Assembly: GCF_000788395.1 (NCBI RefSeq)
Contig: NZ_CP009889.1
Span: forward strand, 1,550,001 to 1,614,000
Source: Pseudoalteromonas piratica
Lineage (GTDB): Bacteria; Pseudomonadota; Gammaproteobacteria; Enterobacterales; Alteromonadaceae
Direction: 5' to 3'
DNA length: 64,000 bases
Under the pieces are notes generated by a model. The model saw only the letters and a program-made list of their open reading frames with translations, searched no databases and had not been told where the DNA came from. The translations under genes were made by a program, and so were the position numbers. Numbering within the stretch: the stretch's first letter is position 1; the number at the start of each line of letters is the position of its first letter. This document shows, in pieces, positions 1 through 8,853 of the stretch.

Positions 1-1
1 C

Positions 2-619
2 ACGGTAGATGATTTTGTTATTGCTGCTAAAAATGCCATGCGCGCAGGGTTTGATGGCGTTGAAATTCATGGTGCACATGGCTATTTACTCGATCAGTTT
101 ATGCGCCGGTATGCAAATCAGCGAAATGATATTTACGGTGGCACAATAGAAAATCGCATTCGCTTAACAGTAGAGGTTTGCAACGCCGTTGCCAGTGCCA
201 TTGGCAGTGATAAAGTGGGCTTGCGTATTTCGCCTTTTGTCACAAGCAATTATCAAACTCATGACAGTGAGATGCCAAAACTCACATTAGCGCTATTAAA
301 AACACTTGCGCCATTACAATTAGCTTATTTACATTTGTCGGAAAATATTGGTAACAACCAGACAATCAGCGATTCATTTCGCAAGCAAATGCGAGTGCTT
401 TACCCGCACCCAATAATGCTTGCGGGCGGACTGACACACCACCGTTCAGAACAGTTTTTAGCGCAAGGTGTTGCCGAACTATTCGCGTTTGGTACAGCAT
501 ATATTTGCAACCCTAACTTGGTTGAACGCATGGCTCAAAATCAGCCGTTAACTAGATTACCAAACAATGCGCACAATACCTTTTATGGTGGTGGCAAGGA
601 AGGTTATACCGATTATTGA
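2..619 (+). CDS. NADH:flavin oxidoreductase / old yellow enzyme family (C-terminal part)
   Basis: The reading frame is open from the window edge, so the 5' end is missing. The visible 205 residues contain the barrel motif AGFDGVEIHGAHGYLLDQF, the NRxDxYGGxxENR segment typical of FMN-binding old yellow enzymes, and the late phosphate-binding segment (LAGG... and AFGTAYICNPNLVER). It ends in GGGKEGYTDY, close to NemA/xenobiotic-reductase C-termini. Such enzymes reduce activated C=C bonds or nitro groups with NAD(P)H in the cytoplasm. The substrate cannot be told. The next gene begins 65 bases after the stop. Confidence 0.93.
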   Translation, partial: TVDDFVIAAKNAMRAGFDGVEIHGAHGYLLDQFMRRYANQRNDIYGGTIENRIRLTVEVCNAVASAIGSDKVGLRISPFVTSNYQTHDSEMPKLTLALLKTLAPLQLAYLHLSENIGNNQTISDSFRKQMRVLYPHPIMLAGGLTHHRSEQFLAQGVAELFAFGTAYICNPNLVERMAQNQPLTRLPNNAHNTFYGGGKEGYTDY

Positions 620-684
620 AACAGTTGCAGTTTGCAACAAAAGCAATTACTCTAAAATCTCTCTCTCATCTACAAGGAATCAAG

Positions 685-1161
685 ATGAACAAAAAACTCC
701 TTTTAATTTCACCACTTATTGCAAGCTTAACAGCATGCGCAATGTTCCCTTTCGAAAAAGACGTGAAAGACGGTCATTTTCGTGTTGAGAACTTCAGTTA
801 CGATCATATGAACGACACCAAAGAATACGTATATTTAATGTGTCATAACAAAAAGCCAACGGGTTGGATTGCGGCAAGGCAATACCCAGCAGGCGAACAC
901 GACCTTTGGGTAAAAGCAACGTTTCAAAACGTTGGCGTTTTACACTCTTACCGTGAAGCGTTTGTTAACTTCAAAATGGATTTCCCCGAAGGTGGAAATT
1001 ACCAACTTGCACACGAAATTAACAATGAAAACATTTCGGTATGGTTACAAGATGTAGAAACCAAAGAAAAAGCATCAGAAGTAGTCACAAAACCACTGGC
1101 TCGTCAAAATGTGGCTGACAACGGCAAACACATACAACAATGCAAACAAGGTACTGTATAA
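685..1161 (+). CDS. Small lipoprotein of unknown function
   Basis: A 158-residue protein with a type II signal: KK at residues 3-4, a hydrophobic stretch and a lipobox LTAC ending at Cys 19, so it should be a lipid-anchored envelope protein. The start is chosen at the ATG at 685 because it has an AAGGAAT ribosome site eight bases upstream and puts the signal peptide at the N-terminus; the longer frame from 616 does not. No domain was recognised. The next gene starts on the base after its stop, so the two are probably cotranscribed and translationally coupled. Confidence 0.85.
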   Translation: MNKKLLLISPLIASLTACAMFPFEKDVKDGHFRVENFSYDHMNDTKEYVYLMCHNKKPTGWIAARQYPAGEHDLWVKATFQNVGVLHSYREAFVNFKMDFPEGGNYQLAHEINNENISVWLQDVETKEKASEVVTKPLARQNVADNGKHIQQCKQGTV

Positions 1162-1704
1162 ATGCAATTTGAGCGTTTAGGGCAGCATTCTCATAGTGAT
1201 ATCACAACACTGTTCACGCATGTGTTTAGTGATTCAGAGGGCGCGAACGCGGGCCTACAAATCGGTGCATTAACTGACCAAATGCAACGTGAATGTAATA
1301 CCGATGAATTAATGCCCTTTATCGCTCATCAGCAAGGTACTTTATTTGCAGCTGTGTTTTTTAGTCAGCTTTATTTCAAACACCCTAGCAAAGTTAAAGC
1401 GATGATTTTATCGCCAATGGCGGTAGCGTCATCGCAACAAGGGAAAGGCATTGGCCAAGGGTTAATCCATTTTGCCTTAAACGATTTGAAAGCTTATGGC
1501 GTTGATTTTGTGGTCACCTATGGTGATCCCAAGTTTTACAGTAAAACGGGTTTTGAGCCGATGTCAGATCAACAACTTATCCCACCATTTGCGCTGTCTT
1601 TCCCACACGGTTGGCAGGCTGTTTCTTTAACGGGTAAGGCGCTCAGTGAACTGGTTGGTGAAATAAGCTGTGTTGCACCTCTAAACCAAGCTGAGTACTG
1701 GTAA
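1162..1704 (+). CDS. GNAT family N-acetyltransferase
   Basis: 180 residues with the GNAT core: beta4 ending in ILSPMAVASSQQGKGIGQGLI, which is the Q/R-x-x-G-x-G/A acetyl-CoA pyrophosphate loop (QQGKGIGQG), and a C-terminal YGDPKFYSKTGFEP motif typical of YhbS-like acetyltransferases. Cytoplasmic acyl transfer from acetyl-CoA to an amine; substrate unknown. It follows the lipoprotein gene without a gap and is followed four bases later by the racemase, suggesting one operon. Confidence 0.9.
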   Translation: MQFERLGQHSHSDITTLFTHVFSDSEGANAGLQIGALTDQMQRECNTDELMPFIAHQQGTLFAAVFFSQLYFKHPSKVKAMILSPMAVASSQQGKGIGQGLIHFALNDLKAYGVDFVVTYGDPKFYSKTGFEPMSDQQLIPPFALSFPHGWQAVSLTGKALSELVGEISCVAPLNQAEYW

Positions 1705-1708
1705 TACG

Positions 1709-2404
1709 ATGAAAACCATAGGCCTTTTAGGTGGTATGAGTTGGGAGTCAACACTCAACTATTACAAAGCAATAAACCAAGGTGTTAAAGCGGAACTTGG
1801 CGGCTTAAATAGCGCACAAATTTTGCTTTACAGTGTTAATTTTGATCATATCGAAAAACTGCAACGTGCAGGTGAGTGGCAACAAATGGGCGATATGCTC
1901 AGTAAATCCGCAAAAGATTTAGAAGCCGCAGGTGCCAATTGTTTACTTATTTGCACCAACACCATGCATAAAGTCGCACACCAAATTGAACAGCAAATTC
2001 ACATCCCCCTATTGCACATTGCCGATGCCACAGCTGCCCATTTAATTAATGATGGTGTATCTTGTGTGGGCCTATTGGGTACTGGGTTTACTATGGAGCA
2101 AGGGTTTTATAAAAACCGTCTTACTGAAAAATTTGGTATTCAAGTATTAGTACCTAATGAAGATGACCGCGCGTATGTGCACCGTGTTATTTATAACGAA
2201 CTTTGCTTAGGCGAAATTAATGCGCAGTCAAAAGAGCGCTACCTAAACATTATTAACAAACTTTATCGCCAAGGTGCACAAGCGATCATTTTAGGCTGCA
2301 CTGAAATCGCCTTGTTGGTATCGCAAAACGATACCGATATACCGCTTTACGATACCACTGCTATTCACGCGGATGCCGCTGTAAAATTTGCACTTAAACC
2401 TTAA
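1709..2404 (+). CDS. Aspartate/glutamate racemase family protein
   Basis: 231 residues matching the cofactor-independent Asp/Glu racemase superfamily (YgeA-like). It starts with IGLLGGMSWEST, has the first catalytic cysteine in LLICTNTMHK near residue 84 and the second in IILGCTEIALL near residue 195. Both cysteines needed for the two-base mechanism are present, so activity is expected. Stereoisomer substrate is uncertain; family members act on aspartate, glutamate or broader amino acids. Last gene of the plus-strand run; the convergent decarboxylase-like gene ends five bases away. Confidence 0.92.
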   Translation: MKTIGLLGGMSWESTLNYYKAINQGVKAELGGLNSAQILLYSVNFDHIEKLQRAGEWQQMGDMLSKSAKDLEAAGANCLLICTNTMHKVAHQIEQQIHIPLLHIADATAAHLINDGVSCVGLLGTGFTMEQGFYKNRLTEKFGIQVLVPNEDDRAYVHRVIYNELCLGEINAQSKERYLNIINKLYRQGAQAIILGCTEIALLVSQNDTDIPLYDTTAIHADAAVKFALKP

Positions 2405-2408
2405 CGAG

Positions 2409-2999
2409 TTATTGGTGCTTACCTACTTGCCAGCCGTTATGTGTTAGGTGCTCTTTGCCCGCAGCAACAGCGCCGTCTTCCATGGTGGTCCCCATGCTGT
2501 CATTCCAGCGGTTCAAGTAACCAAACAGTGATATTACACCCAAAATCTCAACCACTTCGCCATCATTCCAGTGTTCTTTTAAATTAGCCGCAATCTCATC
2601 ATTAACTGCATTCGGCACACTAGATGCTGCCAGCGCAAATTCAAATGCTGCTTTTTCAGCATCACTGTATAAATCCGATGTTCTAAATTGCCAAATATGC
2701 TTTAAACGCTCTTCACTGCCGCCATAACGTTCAGCCGCCAAAATAGTATGCGCTTCACAATAACGGCATCCTGTATTGGCGCTGGTGATATAACCAATTA
2801 AACGCTTTTGCTCTGCTGTAACGCGCCCTTCATTTGCCATTACGGCTTTATTTAAACTAATAAATGCACGGGCAATTTCCGGGCGAATTTGCATGGTTAA
2901 TACGCTATTAGGGCAAAAGCCTAAGGTTTCATTAAAAAACTTTGCAAGTTCTGCCACTTCGCTGTCGTGGTCTTGTGATAAAGGGGTAACTAACGCCAT
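2409..2999 (-). CDS. Carboxymuconolactone decarboxylase / AhpD-like family protein
   Basis: 196 residues. The core contains EQKRLIGYITSANTGCRYCEAHTILAA, the CxxC plus His signature of AhpD/CMD proteins, which often act as thiol peroxidases or decarboxylases. The ATG at 2999 is chosen because AGGAG lies eight bases upstream; the longer in-frame extension would run through the palindrome at 3012-3053. It faces a MarR-type regulator gene, an arrangement common for peroxide- or electrophile-inducible genes. The exact reaction is not known. Confidence 0.88.
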   Translation of the reverse strand: MALVTPLSQDHDSEVAELAKFFNETLGFCPNSVLTMQIRPEIARAFISLNKAVMANEGRVTAEQKRLIGYITSANTGCRYCEAHTILAAERYGGSEERLKHIWQFRTSDLYSDAEKAAFEFALAASSVPNAVNDEIAANLKEHWNDGEVVEILGVISLFGYLNRWNDSMGTTMEDGAVAAGKEHLTHNGWQVGKHQ

Positions 3000-3011
3000 G
3001 CTTATCTCCTG

Positions 3012-3053
3012 TTGATTATATTTATGTTGCATATGCAACATAAATATAATCAA
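3012..3053. promoter_or_regulatory. 42-bp perfect palindrome, probable MarR operator
   Basis: Twenty-one bases read TTGATTATATTTATGTTGC plus AT and are followed directly by their exact reverse complement. It lies 13-54 bases upstream of the minus-strand CMD start and 113 bases before the MarR start. The central TTGCATATGCAA is the kind of site MarR dimers bind. Its length exceeds one dimer footprint, so two dimers or cruciform formation are possible. Binding by the adjacent regulator is inferred from position. Confidence 0.75.
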
Positions 3054-3165
3054 GCCATCAACCTATGTCTAGTTTTTAGGCACATTTAATTATCGGTGTG
3101 TGGCAAAGGTAAATATGGTATTTTGCTTTTAAATCGCTCGCGAAATTAAAAAAATAACAAAGCAC

Positions 3166-3753
3166 ATGACAGCCAATAAACGACAAACCTCTTTTAAACT
3201 TTCTAAAAAGTTAGACAAGGCATTAGATTTATATCAACAAGTGCCTTACCGTATTGCCACCGCAAGTAACTTGCTCGCACTCGATAGAGACGCCAACGTA
3301 AAACACATCACTCACTTAGATACACGCGCCATTCGCGTACTGTTAAATATTGGCTCGTACGGTCCAATTAATGCGGCTGATATTGCTTACCAAACACGGC
3401 TCGACCCGTACTCAGTTACGCGTGCAATCAATGGGCTATTAAAAGAAGGGCTTATTCAAGCCGCCAACGACCATTCCACCAGCCGCAGTAAATTTGTTGA
3501 ATTAAGCGAAGCTGGCACACCCATTTATCAGAATATTGCTAGCTACATGGCCAAACGTTGCGAAGATGTGCTCGATGGCATTAGTGATGAAGAGCAAACA
3601 CTACTGATGACAGTGCTTGAGAAAATTGAGCTCAACACCGAGCGCATGCTGGCACAAAACGCGCAAACATTAAAAGACAATGGCGGCACCCCCACGCGCG
3701 ACCAAAGTGAACAAATCCGTTGGTTTAAACGCACACAAAAGCAATCAAAATAA
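3166..3753 (+). CDS. MarR family transcriptional regulator
   Basis: 195 residues. Residues about 50-115 form a winged helix: IRVLLNIGSYGPINAADIA, the recognition helix DPYSVTRAINGLLKEGLI, and the wing with SRSKFVELSEAG. The C-terminal helices should build the MarR dimer interface, and the basic tail (QIRWFKRTQKQSK) is longer than usual. There is only a weak ribosome site. It diverges from the CMD gene and probably binds the 42-bp palindrome between them, controlling CMD and perhaps itself. Confidence 0.88.
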   Translation: MTANKRQTSFKLSKKLDKALDLYQQVPYRIATASNLLALDRDANVKHITHLDTRAIRVLLNIGSYGPINAADIAYQTRLDPYSVTRAINGLLKEGLIQAANDHSTSRSKFVELSEAGTPIYQNIASYMAKRCEDVLDGISDEEQTLLMTVLEKIELNTERMLAQNAQTLKDNGGTPTRDQSEQIRWFKRTQKQSK

Positions 3754-3789
3754 AGTAACCCCAATAGAGTAAGCAAATAAGGAAATACC

Positions 3790-4251
3790 ATGATCCGACT
3801 CGCTAACAAGGACGATTTAGACGGCATTTTAAAACTCTATAACGAATTACGATCAAACGACCCAACATTGCCTCACGCACTTGCCGTTGAGCGCTGGCAG
3901 CAAATGATCAATGATGACAGAACCCATATTGTGGTTGCTGATATTAATGGCACGCTCGCAGCCACCTGCGCGCTCAGTATCAATTTAAGTATTGCCGTTG
4001 GCGCTCGCCCGTTTGGCTTAATTGAACATGTTGTAACGCGCCTTGATTTTCGCCGCCAAGGATTAAGCCAACAAGTGCTCAGCTATGCAATTGATTTAGC
4101 ATGGCAGTTACACTGCTACAAAGTCATGCTGCTTTCTGGCGCAAAGCTTAATGGTGCCCACAAAGTGTATAGCGCAGTAGGGTTTGATGGCGATAGAGAA
4201 CGGGGTTTTGTTATAAAAGCGCCAGATATGGCAGCGAAAAATACTGAATAA
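3790..4251 (+). CDS. GNAT family N-acetyltransferase
   Basis: 153 residues beginning MIRLANKDDLDGILKLYNEL, a standard GNAT N-terminus, with the acetyl-CoA loop RRQGLSQQVLS near residues 90-100 and GAHKVYSAVGFDGD at the C-terminus. The ATG has AAGGAA six bases upstream. It follows the MarR gene by 36 bases and may be cotranscribed with it. The acceptor substrate is unknown. Confidence 0.9.
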   Translation: MIRLANKDDLDGILKLYNELRSNDPTLPHALAVERWQQMINDDRTHIVVADINGTLAATCALSINLSIAVGARPFGLIEHVVTRLDFRRQGLSQQVLSYAIDLAWQLHCYKVMLLSGAKLNGAHKVYSAVGFDGDRERGFVIKAPDMAAKNTE

Positions 4252-4396
4252 ACATTTAAAGGCAAACGAATAGTGGATTTTTTTGCCTAAGATACGTTTT
4301 ATAAATACTTTACATTGTTAGTGTAACAGTATGATGGTAATCTACTGAAATTATTGAATAAAACATTCTTAATGTATTTGAAATACTTACCAAAAA

Positions 4397-4855
4397 ATGG
4401 ATTTTATAATGAGCAGTACAGAAATGGAAACTTCCGAATCACAACACCACTATGTCGGTTTTTGGGCACGTTTTGGCGCCTCAATTATTGACACAATCTT
4501 AGTCATAATGATTACTTCCCCGTTACTTTATTCAATCTATGGCAATGAGTATTGGGAAACAGATCAATTCATAATTGGACTGCCCGATTTTCTTATTAGT
4601 TGGGTTTTACCACTAGTCGCGACTGTTCTTTTTTGGGTTTATAAATCGGCAACGCCTGGAAAAATGGTCTTAAAAGCCAAAGTAGTAGATGCTGAAACGG
4701 GCAATGCGCCATCTACTCAACAATCAATTATTCGTTATGTTGGCTACTACATTTCTTCATTACCCATTGGCTTAGGTTTTATTTGGGTCGCTTTTGATGC
4801 AAAAAAACAAGGCTGGCATGACAAAATCGCAGGTACGGTAGTCGTAAGTCAATAG
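4397..4855 (+). CDS. RDD family membrane protein
   Basis: 152 residues. RDD signatures are visible: GFWARFGASIIDTILVIM (the Arg-Asp of the first membrane helix), a middle helix at about 55-75, ATPGKMVLKAKVVDAETG and the C-terminal FDAKKQGWHDKIAGTVVV. About three membrane helices; inner-membrane protein, proposed in other species to help ion transport or membrane integrity. The ATG at 4409 (MSSTEME) is an alternative start; neither has a strong ribosome site. Isolated, with no operon partner. Confidence 0.88.
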   Translation: MDFIMSSTEMETSESQHHYVGFWARFGASIIDTILVIMITSPLLYSIYGNEYWETDQFIIGLPDFLISWVLPLVATVLFWVYKSATPGKMVLKAKVVDAETGNAPSTQQSIIRYVGYYISSLPIGLGFIWVAFDAKKQGWHDKIAGTVVVSQ

Positions 4856-4943
4856 AAATAAAGACTTAGAACTATCTTACTCAGAAAAATACCAAAACAA
4901 TTGTAGCTAAAAAACAAAAGTTCAAATTAAGGAGAATAAGAAC

Positions 4944-5297
4944 ATGAAGAAACTCACAATGCTTTTCATCATTACTTTATTGGGAAGTAATGCCTACGCA
5001 AAAGATACGTCTAAAGAAGCTTTTATTGCAGATGGAAAAGTAAAAATTACTAATGCGTTATGTTCGAACCAAAAGTTTTTAAAATGCACTGGTGATTCCA
5101 ATTCGTTATGCCAGTCGCAAATGAAACAAGTTGTTTTACCCCATTGTGTCAGTTCTAAGCTATCAGGCCTACCTGAAAAATTAACTCAAAAAGAAGCGCA
5201 GCTTGCAGCGAATACATTTGGTAAATGTGCAGCGATTGCATATCCAGCTTTAAATCAACTGGATATGGATGAATTTAGTAGCTGCATGACCAAATAA
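4944..5297 (+). CDS. Secreted cysteine-containing protein of unknown function
   Basis: 117 residues with a signal peptide (MKKLTMLFIITLLGSNAYA, cleavage after AYA). The mature part has six cysteines at roughly even spacing (CSNQKFLKC, LCQSQ, HCVSS, KCAA, SCMTK), suggesting three disulfides in a periplasmic or secreted helical protein. A strong AAGGAG lies ten bases before the ATG. No family was recognised. Starts 88 bases after the RDD gene. Confidence 0.75.
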   Translation: MKKLTMLFIITLLGSNAYAKDTSKEAFIADGKVKITNALCSNQKFLKCTGDSNSLCQSQMKQVVLPHCVSSKLSGLPEKLTQKEAQLAANTFGKCAAIAYPALNQLDMDEFSSCMTK

Positions 5298-5336
5298 ACC
5301 ATAACACTTGGCCGGGTTATTCTGGGCAAATTTACT

Positions 5337-5378
5337 AATAGGGTCAGTAACTAAAAAATCAATGACTCTGACCCTATT
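5337..5378. repeat. REP-like inverted repeat
   Basis: Arms AATAGGGTCAG and CTGACCCTATT (11 bp each, exact) flank a 20-base centre. GGGTCAG..CTGACCC repeats of this kind occur as dispersed REP elements next to RAYT transposases in marine gammaproteobacteria; that link is from memory, and no RAYT gene is present here. The following 170 bases carry no intact gene. Confidence 0.5.
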
Positions 5379-5568
5379 GATATAGATGGTAGACATCATT
5401 CGCCTCAAGAGTTGGCCAGCTTTATTCAAGAACGGGTTTCATTGCTTTAACAAGCGCTTTATGTCGCTTAAATACACACTGGAGCTACTTTTCGCGGGCT
5501 ATTAACTTCGCTTAGGTTCAACCCACTCAATTTGCCCATAGGCTGGAATTAAACTTAAAGGAAAACTT

Positions 5569-7890
5569 GTGTCGTATAAGGAAATATTGCAACTAAAACA
5601 AGAAAGTGATGCCCCTAAGCGTGGCTACATGTTTGAGCAATCATTAAGGGAAATTTTACCTTGGTCATATAGACCACCAATTACAGCATCTACGTCCTCA
5701 GAACAACTAGATGCTTTTTTTGAATGGAATTCTTGGCATTTTTTAGTTGAAGCTAAAGCAAAAAAAAAGGTGATAACCGCAGGTTCACATGACTGGGAGG
5801 ACTTTGAACTAAAAATCAGAAAAAGAAAAGGGCAATGTATAGGGCTCTTTTGCTCTCTTTATGACGTTAATGACGAAGTGTTACGTAGTGCAGAAATGTT
5901 AAATAAGGAAGGGTTTACTACAATAGTTATTGCTGGTGCAGTATGGATTAAATTGTTTGAAAGCAATATACGTATTAGTGACTATATTAGATATTCTGTT
6001 TTCCAAGCTCGGTCAAAATTTAAACCTATATCTGATGATCTAGATAAGATTAAGGATTGGGTATTTAGTCGTGATGAGATTAACTTAAAAATACATGCGA
6101 TATGTACAAAAGAGTCTTCCGTTTTTTTACGTAGACACAAAATTTCTCATCATGAAAACGTTTATGTTGAGAGAAAGGTAGATGAAAATCTAGCCTCATT
6201 CATTAACCTACTAAAACCGAGCAAATTAAATTCTAATGTTAAATCTCATACACATGATGGAAAGCTGTATTCATCAGATAGAGGAAAGCCTAAACAAATT
6301 ACTTTAGTAAGAGATCTTTCTGGAGCGGGAAAAACAACACTATCAGTAAACTTGTCGCTTGATAATGATAACTATTTTGGCTCAGTAAAGGCAGCTCTAC
6401 AAAATGATATTGATTGCTTTATTGATCGTCTCTTAGATATTGATGATAGTAACGGGCTTGAAAGTTTGTTATACGTTGATAAGCCAATAGTTTTTGTTAT
6501 CGATTCGTTAGATGAATCTCTGGCAAATGCGCAAAAACGTAAAGAAGTAATGGCACTTATTAAAGGCATTGAAGAGCTAAATAACAAAGCTAAGTTAAGA
6601 GGGTTATTGTGCTACCCAATAATGTTGGTTTTTACTATTAGAGAGGATTTTTGGAGGGATTGGGAGTCGACCTTCGAAGGCTTGGAAAAGCATAACTTAA
6701 AAAAGAGATTTTCATATTTTAACTATGAAGAAACTATATTAGCTCTTAATAAATATTCTAATAGTTTTAATTACAATATAAAAACAAAGCTTAATAAACA
6801 ACATTTAGATATTCTTTCACACCCATTCAATTTACAGATTTTCTCAGAAGCACATGAATATGAGGGTGATGTTTATATTGATGATGTAATGGATGATACT
6901 GTTTTAAAGTTATTCTTTGATAGAAAAAAAGACGATATACATAAAAGACCTATCTCTGGATTTTATCCAAATATTCTTATGGCATTATGTTCAAGCATTT
7001 CTGCATTTATTGCAAAGAGCTGCAAGAATGAAGTTTCTTATGATAAAGTTATCTCAATAATTAGAAATGACTATTCATCACTTTCAGAAGTGTCTGATTT
7101 AATTGTTAAAAACTTAATTTCTGAGCAAATTATTGTTAGAGATACAGCTAACACCAGAATGTTAAGATTCCGACACATGAAATTTGTTGAATATTTAACA
7201 TCTTATTACATTGCTAGAACTCTACATACTTCAAATAACCCCAAAAAATTAGATGAGATGATAAGCTCACTAATCAATGAAGGCTTTTTATCTATTTATT
7301 ACATTCACGAATTTATTCGCTCGATATGTAAAGCTGAATTCTATGAGTTATATGAAAATCTTATGGAGTATTATGCACATTCATCAGAATACATGAAAAG
7401 ACTAGTGCATCAAAAAAGATTGTTTATATCAGGCGGGGAAAAAGTTAGTAACTTAGACATCGATACTATTGAAAAAGCGATGGCAAGAGGCGAAAGCGAG
7501 GTTTGTTGGGAAGGTTTTTTCGTTATTGCAGCAAAAAATAATAACAGAGATAAGAAAACAGTATTAAATGCTTTTGATATGGCATGGAAAGCTAATGAAT
7601 CGAGAGTAGATCGTTGGAAAATATTAAATAAACTATCTCAGCATAAATTACTACTTGAACCTACAGTATTTAAGTCCGTAATGGCTAGCAATTCAACTAA
7701 TGATTGGTATTCATTTATTGATGGTGTCATTTTGGCTGAACAGTTTAACGATTTTAAGTCAATTATGGATGAGTACAATTTCCCATGTTTATTGAAGCAT
7801 TTGGCCTTAAAAGAAGGGAGTGAGTGGACAAGGGTTATTCAGCTTTTGGAATCTACATATCAAGGTCAAAAATATGAATTAGGGGCTTAA
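5569..7890 (+). CDS. PD-(D/E)xK nuclease-STAND/NACHT-like NTPase fusion, candidate anti-phage protein
   Basis: 773 residues from a GTG start with AAAGGA seven bases upstream. Residues 1-150 look like a Mrr/restriction-endonuclease fold: Glu23, Asp48 and the E61-A-K63 pair give the D-x12-ExK active site. Residues 240-420 carry a P-loop (GAGKTT, Lys255), a Walker B DSLDE (Asp312/Asp315) and Arg358 in FTIRED. RFRHMKFVEYLTSYYIART at about 533-551 resembles the winged-helix end of STAND/NACHT ATPases. The remaining 220 residues are helical, possibly the ligand sensor. The gene is much more AT-rich than its neighbours and stands alone, as is common for horizontally acquired defence genes. It is shorter than typical Avs proteins. 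The defence role is inference. Confidence 0.8.
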   Translation: MSYKEILQLKQESDAPKRGYMFEQSLREILPWSYRPPITASTSSEQLDAFFEWNSWHFLVEAKAKKKVITAGSHDWEDFELKIRKRKGQCIGLFCSLYDVNDEVLRSAEMLNKEGFTTIVIAGAVWIKLFESNIRISDYIRYSVFQARSKFKPISDDLDKIKDWVFSRDEINLKIHAICTKESSVFLRRHKISHHENVYVERKVDENLASFINLLKPSKLNSNVKSHTHDGKLYSSDRGKPKQITLVRDLSGAGKTTLSVNLSLDNDNYFGSVKAALQNDIDCFIDRLLDIDDSNGLESLLYVDKPIVFVIDSLDESLANAQKRKEVMALIKGIEELNNKAKLRGLLCYPIMLVFTIREDFWRDWESTFEGLEKHNLKKRFSYFNYEETILALNKYSNSFNYNIKTKLNKQHLDILSHPFNLQIFSEAHEYEGDVYIDDVMDDTVLKLFFDRKKDDIHKRPISGFYPNILMALCSSISAFIAKSCKNEVSYDKVISIIRNDYSSLSEVSDLIVKNLISEQIIVRDTANTRMLRFRHMKFVEYLTSYYIARTLHTSNNPKKLDEMISSLINEGFLSIYYIHEFIRSICKAEFYELYENLMEYYAHSSEYMKRLVHQKRLFISGGEKVSNLDIDTIEKAMARGESEVCWEGFFVIAAKNNNRDKKTVLNAFDMAWKANESRVDRWKILNKLSQHKLLLEPTVFKSVMASNSTNDWYSFIDGVILAEQFNDFKSIMDEYNFPCLLKHLALKEGSEWTRVIQLLESTYQGQKYELGA

Positions 7891-7967
7891 ATCTACAAAT
7901 CATTCAAACGCACTTAAAAACGCTGACTATTCTGTTTTTTCTCTAGATGTAACTCTCAGGAAACACC

Positions 7968-8585
7968 ATGCACAAGAAATCACATTGGGAAACGGTTTAC
8001 ACTACTAAAGCATCAAGTGCGGTGAGTTGGTTTCAGCCCCATGCGGTGACCTCAATAGAATTTATAAACCGTTTAAATTGTGAAAAAAGTGCTGCCATTA
8101 TTGATGTAGGTGGCGGTGCGTCCACTTTAGTTGATGACCTGCTGTTAAATGGGCATACAAATTTATCGGTGCTTGATCTATCTGGTGCTGCCCTTGCAAC
8201 GGCTAAACAGCGCATTGGCGAAAATTCAGCAAATGTAAACTGGATTGAAGCGGATATAACAGACGTAACACTGCCCAAACAGCAATTTGATGTATGGCAT
8301 GATCGTGCGGTATTTCACTTTTTAACAACACCTAAAGAGCGCAGCGCTTATATTAAAAACGTAATGCATGCGGTAAAACCACATGGCCACATTATTATTG
8401 CCACATTTGCAGAAAATGGCCCAGAAAAGTGCAGCGGCTTGCCTATTGTGCGTTACAGTGCAGAAAGCTTACACGCCGAACTTGGTGAGCATTTTGCACT
8501 TAAAGAACAACGCCATGAAACCCATAAAACGCCGTTTGGTACAACACAAGAGTTTGTGTTTTGTCACTTTGTGAAAAAGGGCTAG
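7968..8585 (+). CDS. Class I SAM-dependent methyltransferase
   Basis: 205 residues. The N-terminal HWETVYTTKASSAVSWFQ and motif I IIDVGGGASTLVDDLL are typical of a small class I methyltransferase family found as single genes in many gammaproteobacteria. Asp66 (LDLSG) ends beta2, and DVWHDRAVFHFLTTP is motif IV. Substrate unknown; some relatives are annotated as thiopurine or tellurite methyltransferases. AGGAAA ribosome site, six bases before the ATG. Follows the STAND gene by 77 bases but has normal base composition. Confidence 0.88.
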   Translation: MHKKSHWETVYTTKASSAVSWFQPHAVTSIEFINRLNCEKSAAIIDVGGGASTLVDDLLLNGHTNLSVLDLSGAALATAKQRIGENSANVNWIEADITDVTLPKQQFDVWHDRAVFHFLTTPKERSAYIKNVMHAVKPHGHIIIATFAENGPEKCSGLPIVRYSAESLHAELGEHFALKEQRHETHKTPFGTTQEFVFCHFVKKG

Positions 8586-8667
8586 CAAGGATGTAGGAAC
8601 ATATCGCGTTCTCACCCGCTCGCCCTATTTACTTTGTTTGTTCTTTGCTTTTCACAGCAAATACATT

Positions 8668-8693
8668 ATTCACTTGCTTAATTCACTCGCTTA
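8668..8693. repeat. Two tandem 13-bp repeats
   Basis: ATTCACTTGCTTA is followed directly by ATTCACTCGCTTA (one mismatch), in the 268-base spacer between the methyltransferase and the YcaO gene. No other gene or clear hairpin was seen in this spacer. Confidence 0.5.
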
Positions 8694-8853
8694 AATAAGT
8701 CACCAAATGTGGCAATAGATAAGCTTTAATTGGGAAAAAAGTATTTATTTTCCGATTTTAGTGAATTAAGCGCTAAAAAAGCGGATAATTACAGCCATTA
8801 TGTTTGCCTTGCTGCAACCACCTATTCGCGGCGACACACTTGGAACCTAATTC

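Noticed and set aside
567..788. 73-codon frame across the old-yellow-enzyme stop
   Set aside because: Overlaps two supported genes in a different frame and ends in a basic tail of chance codons.
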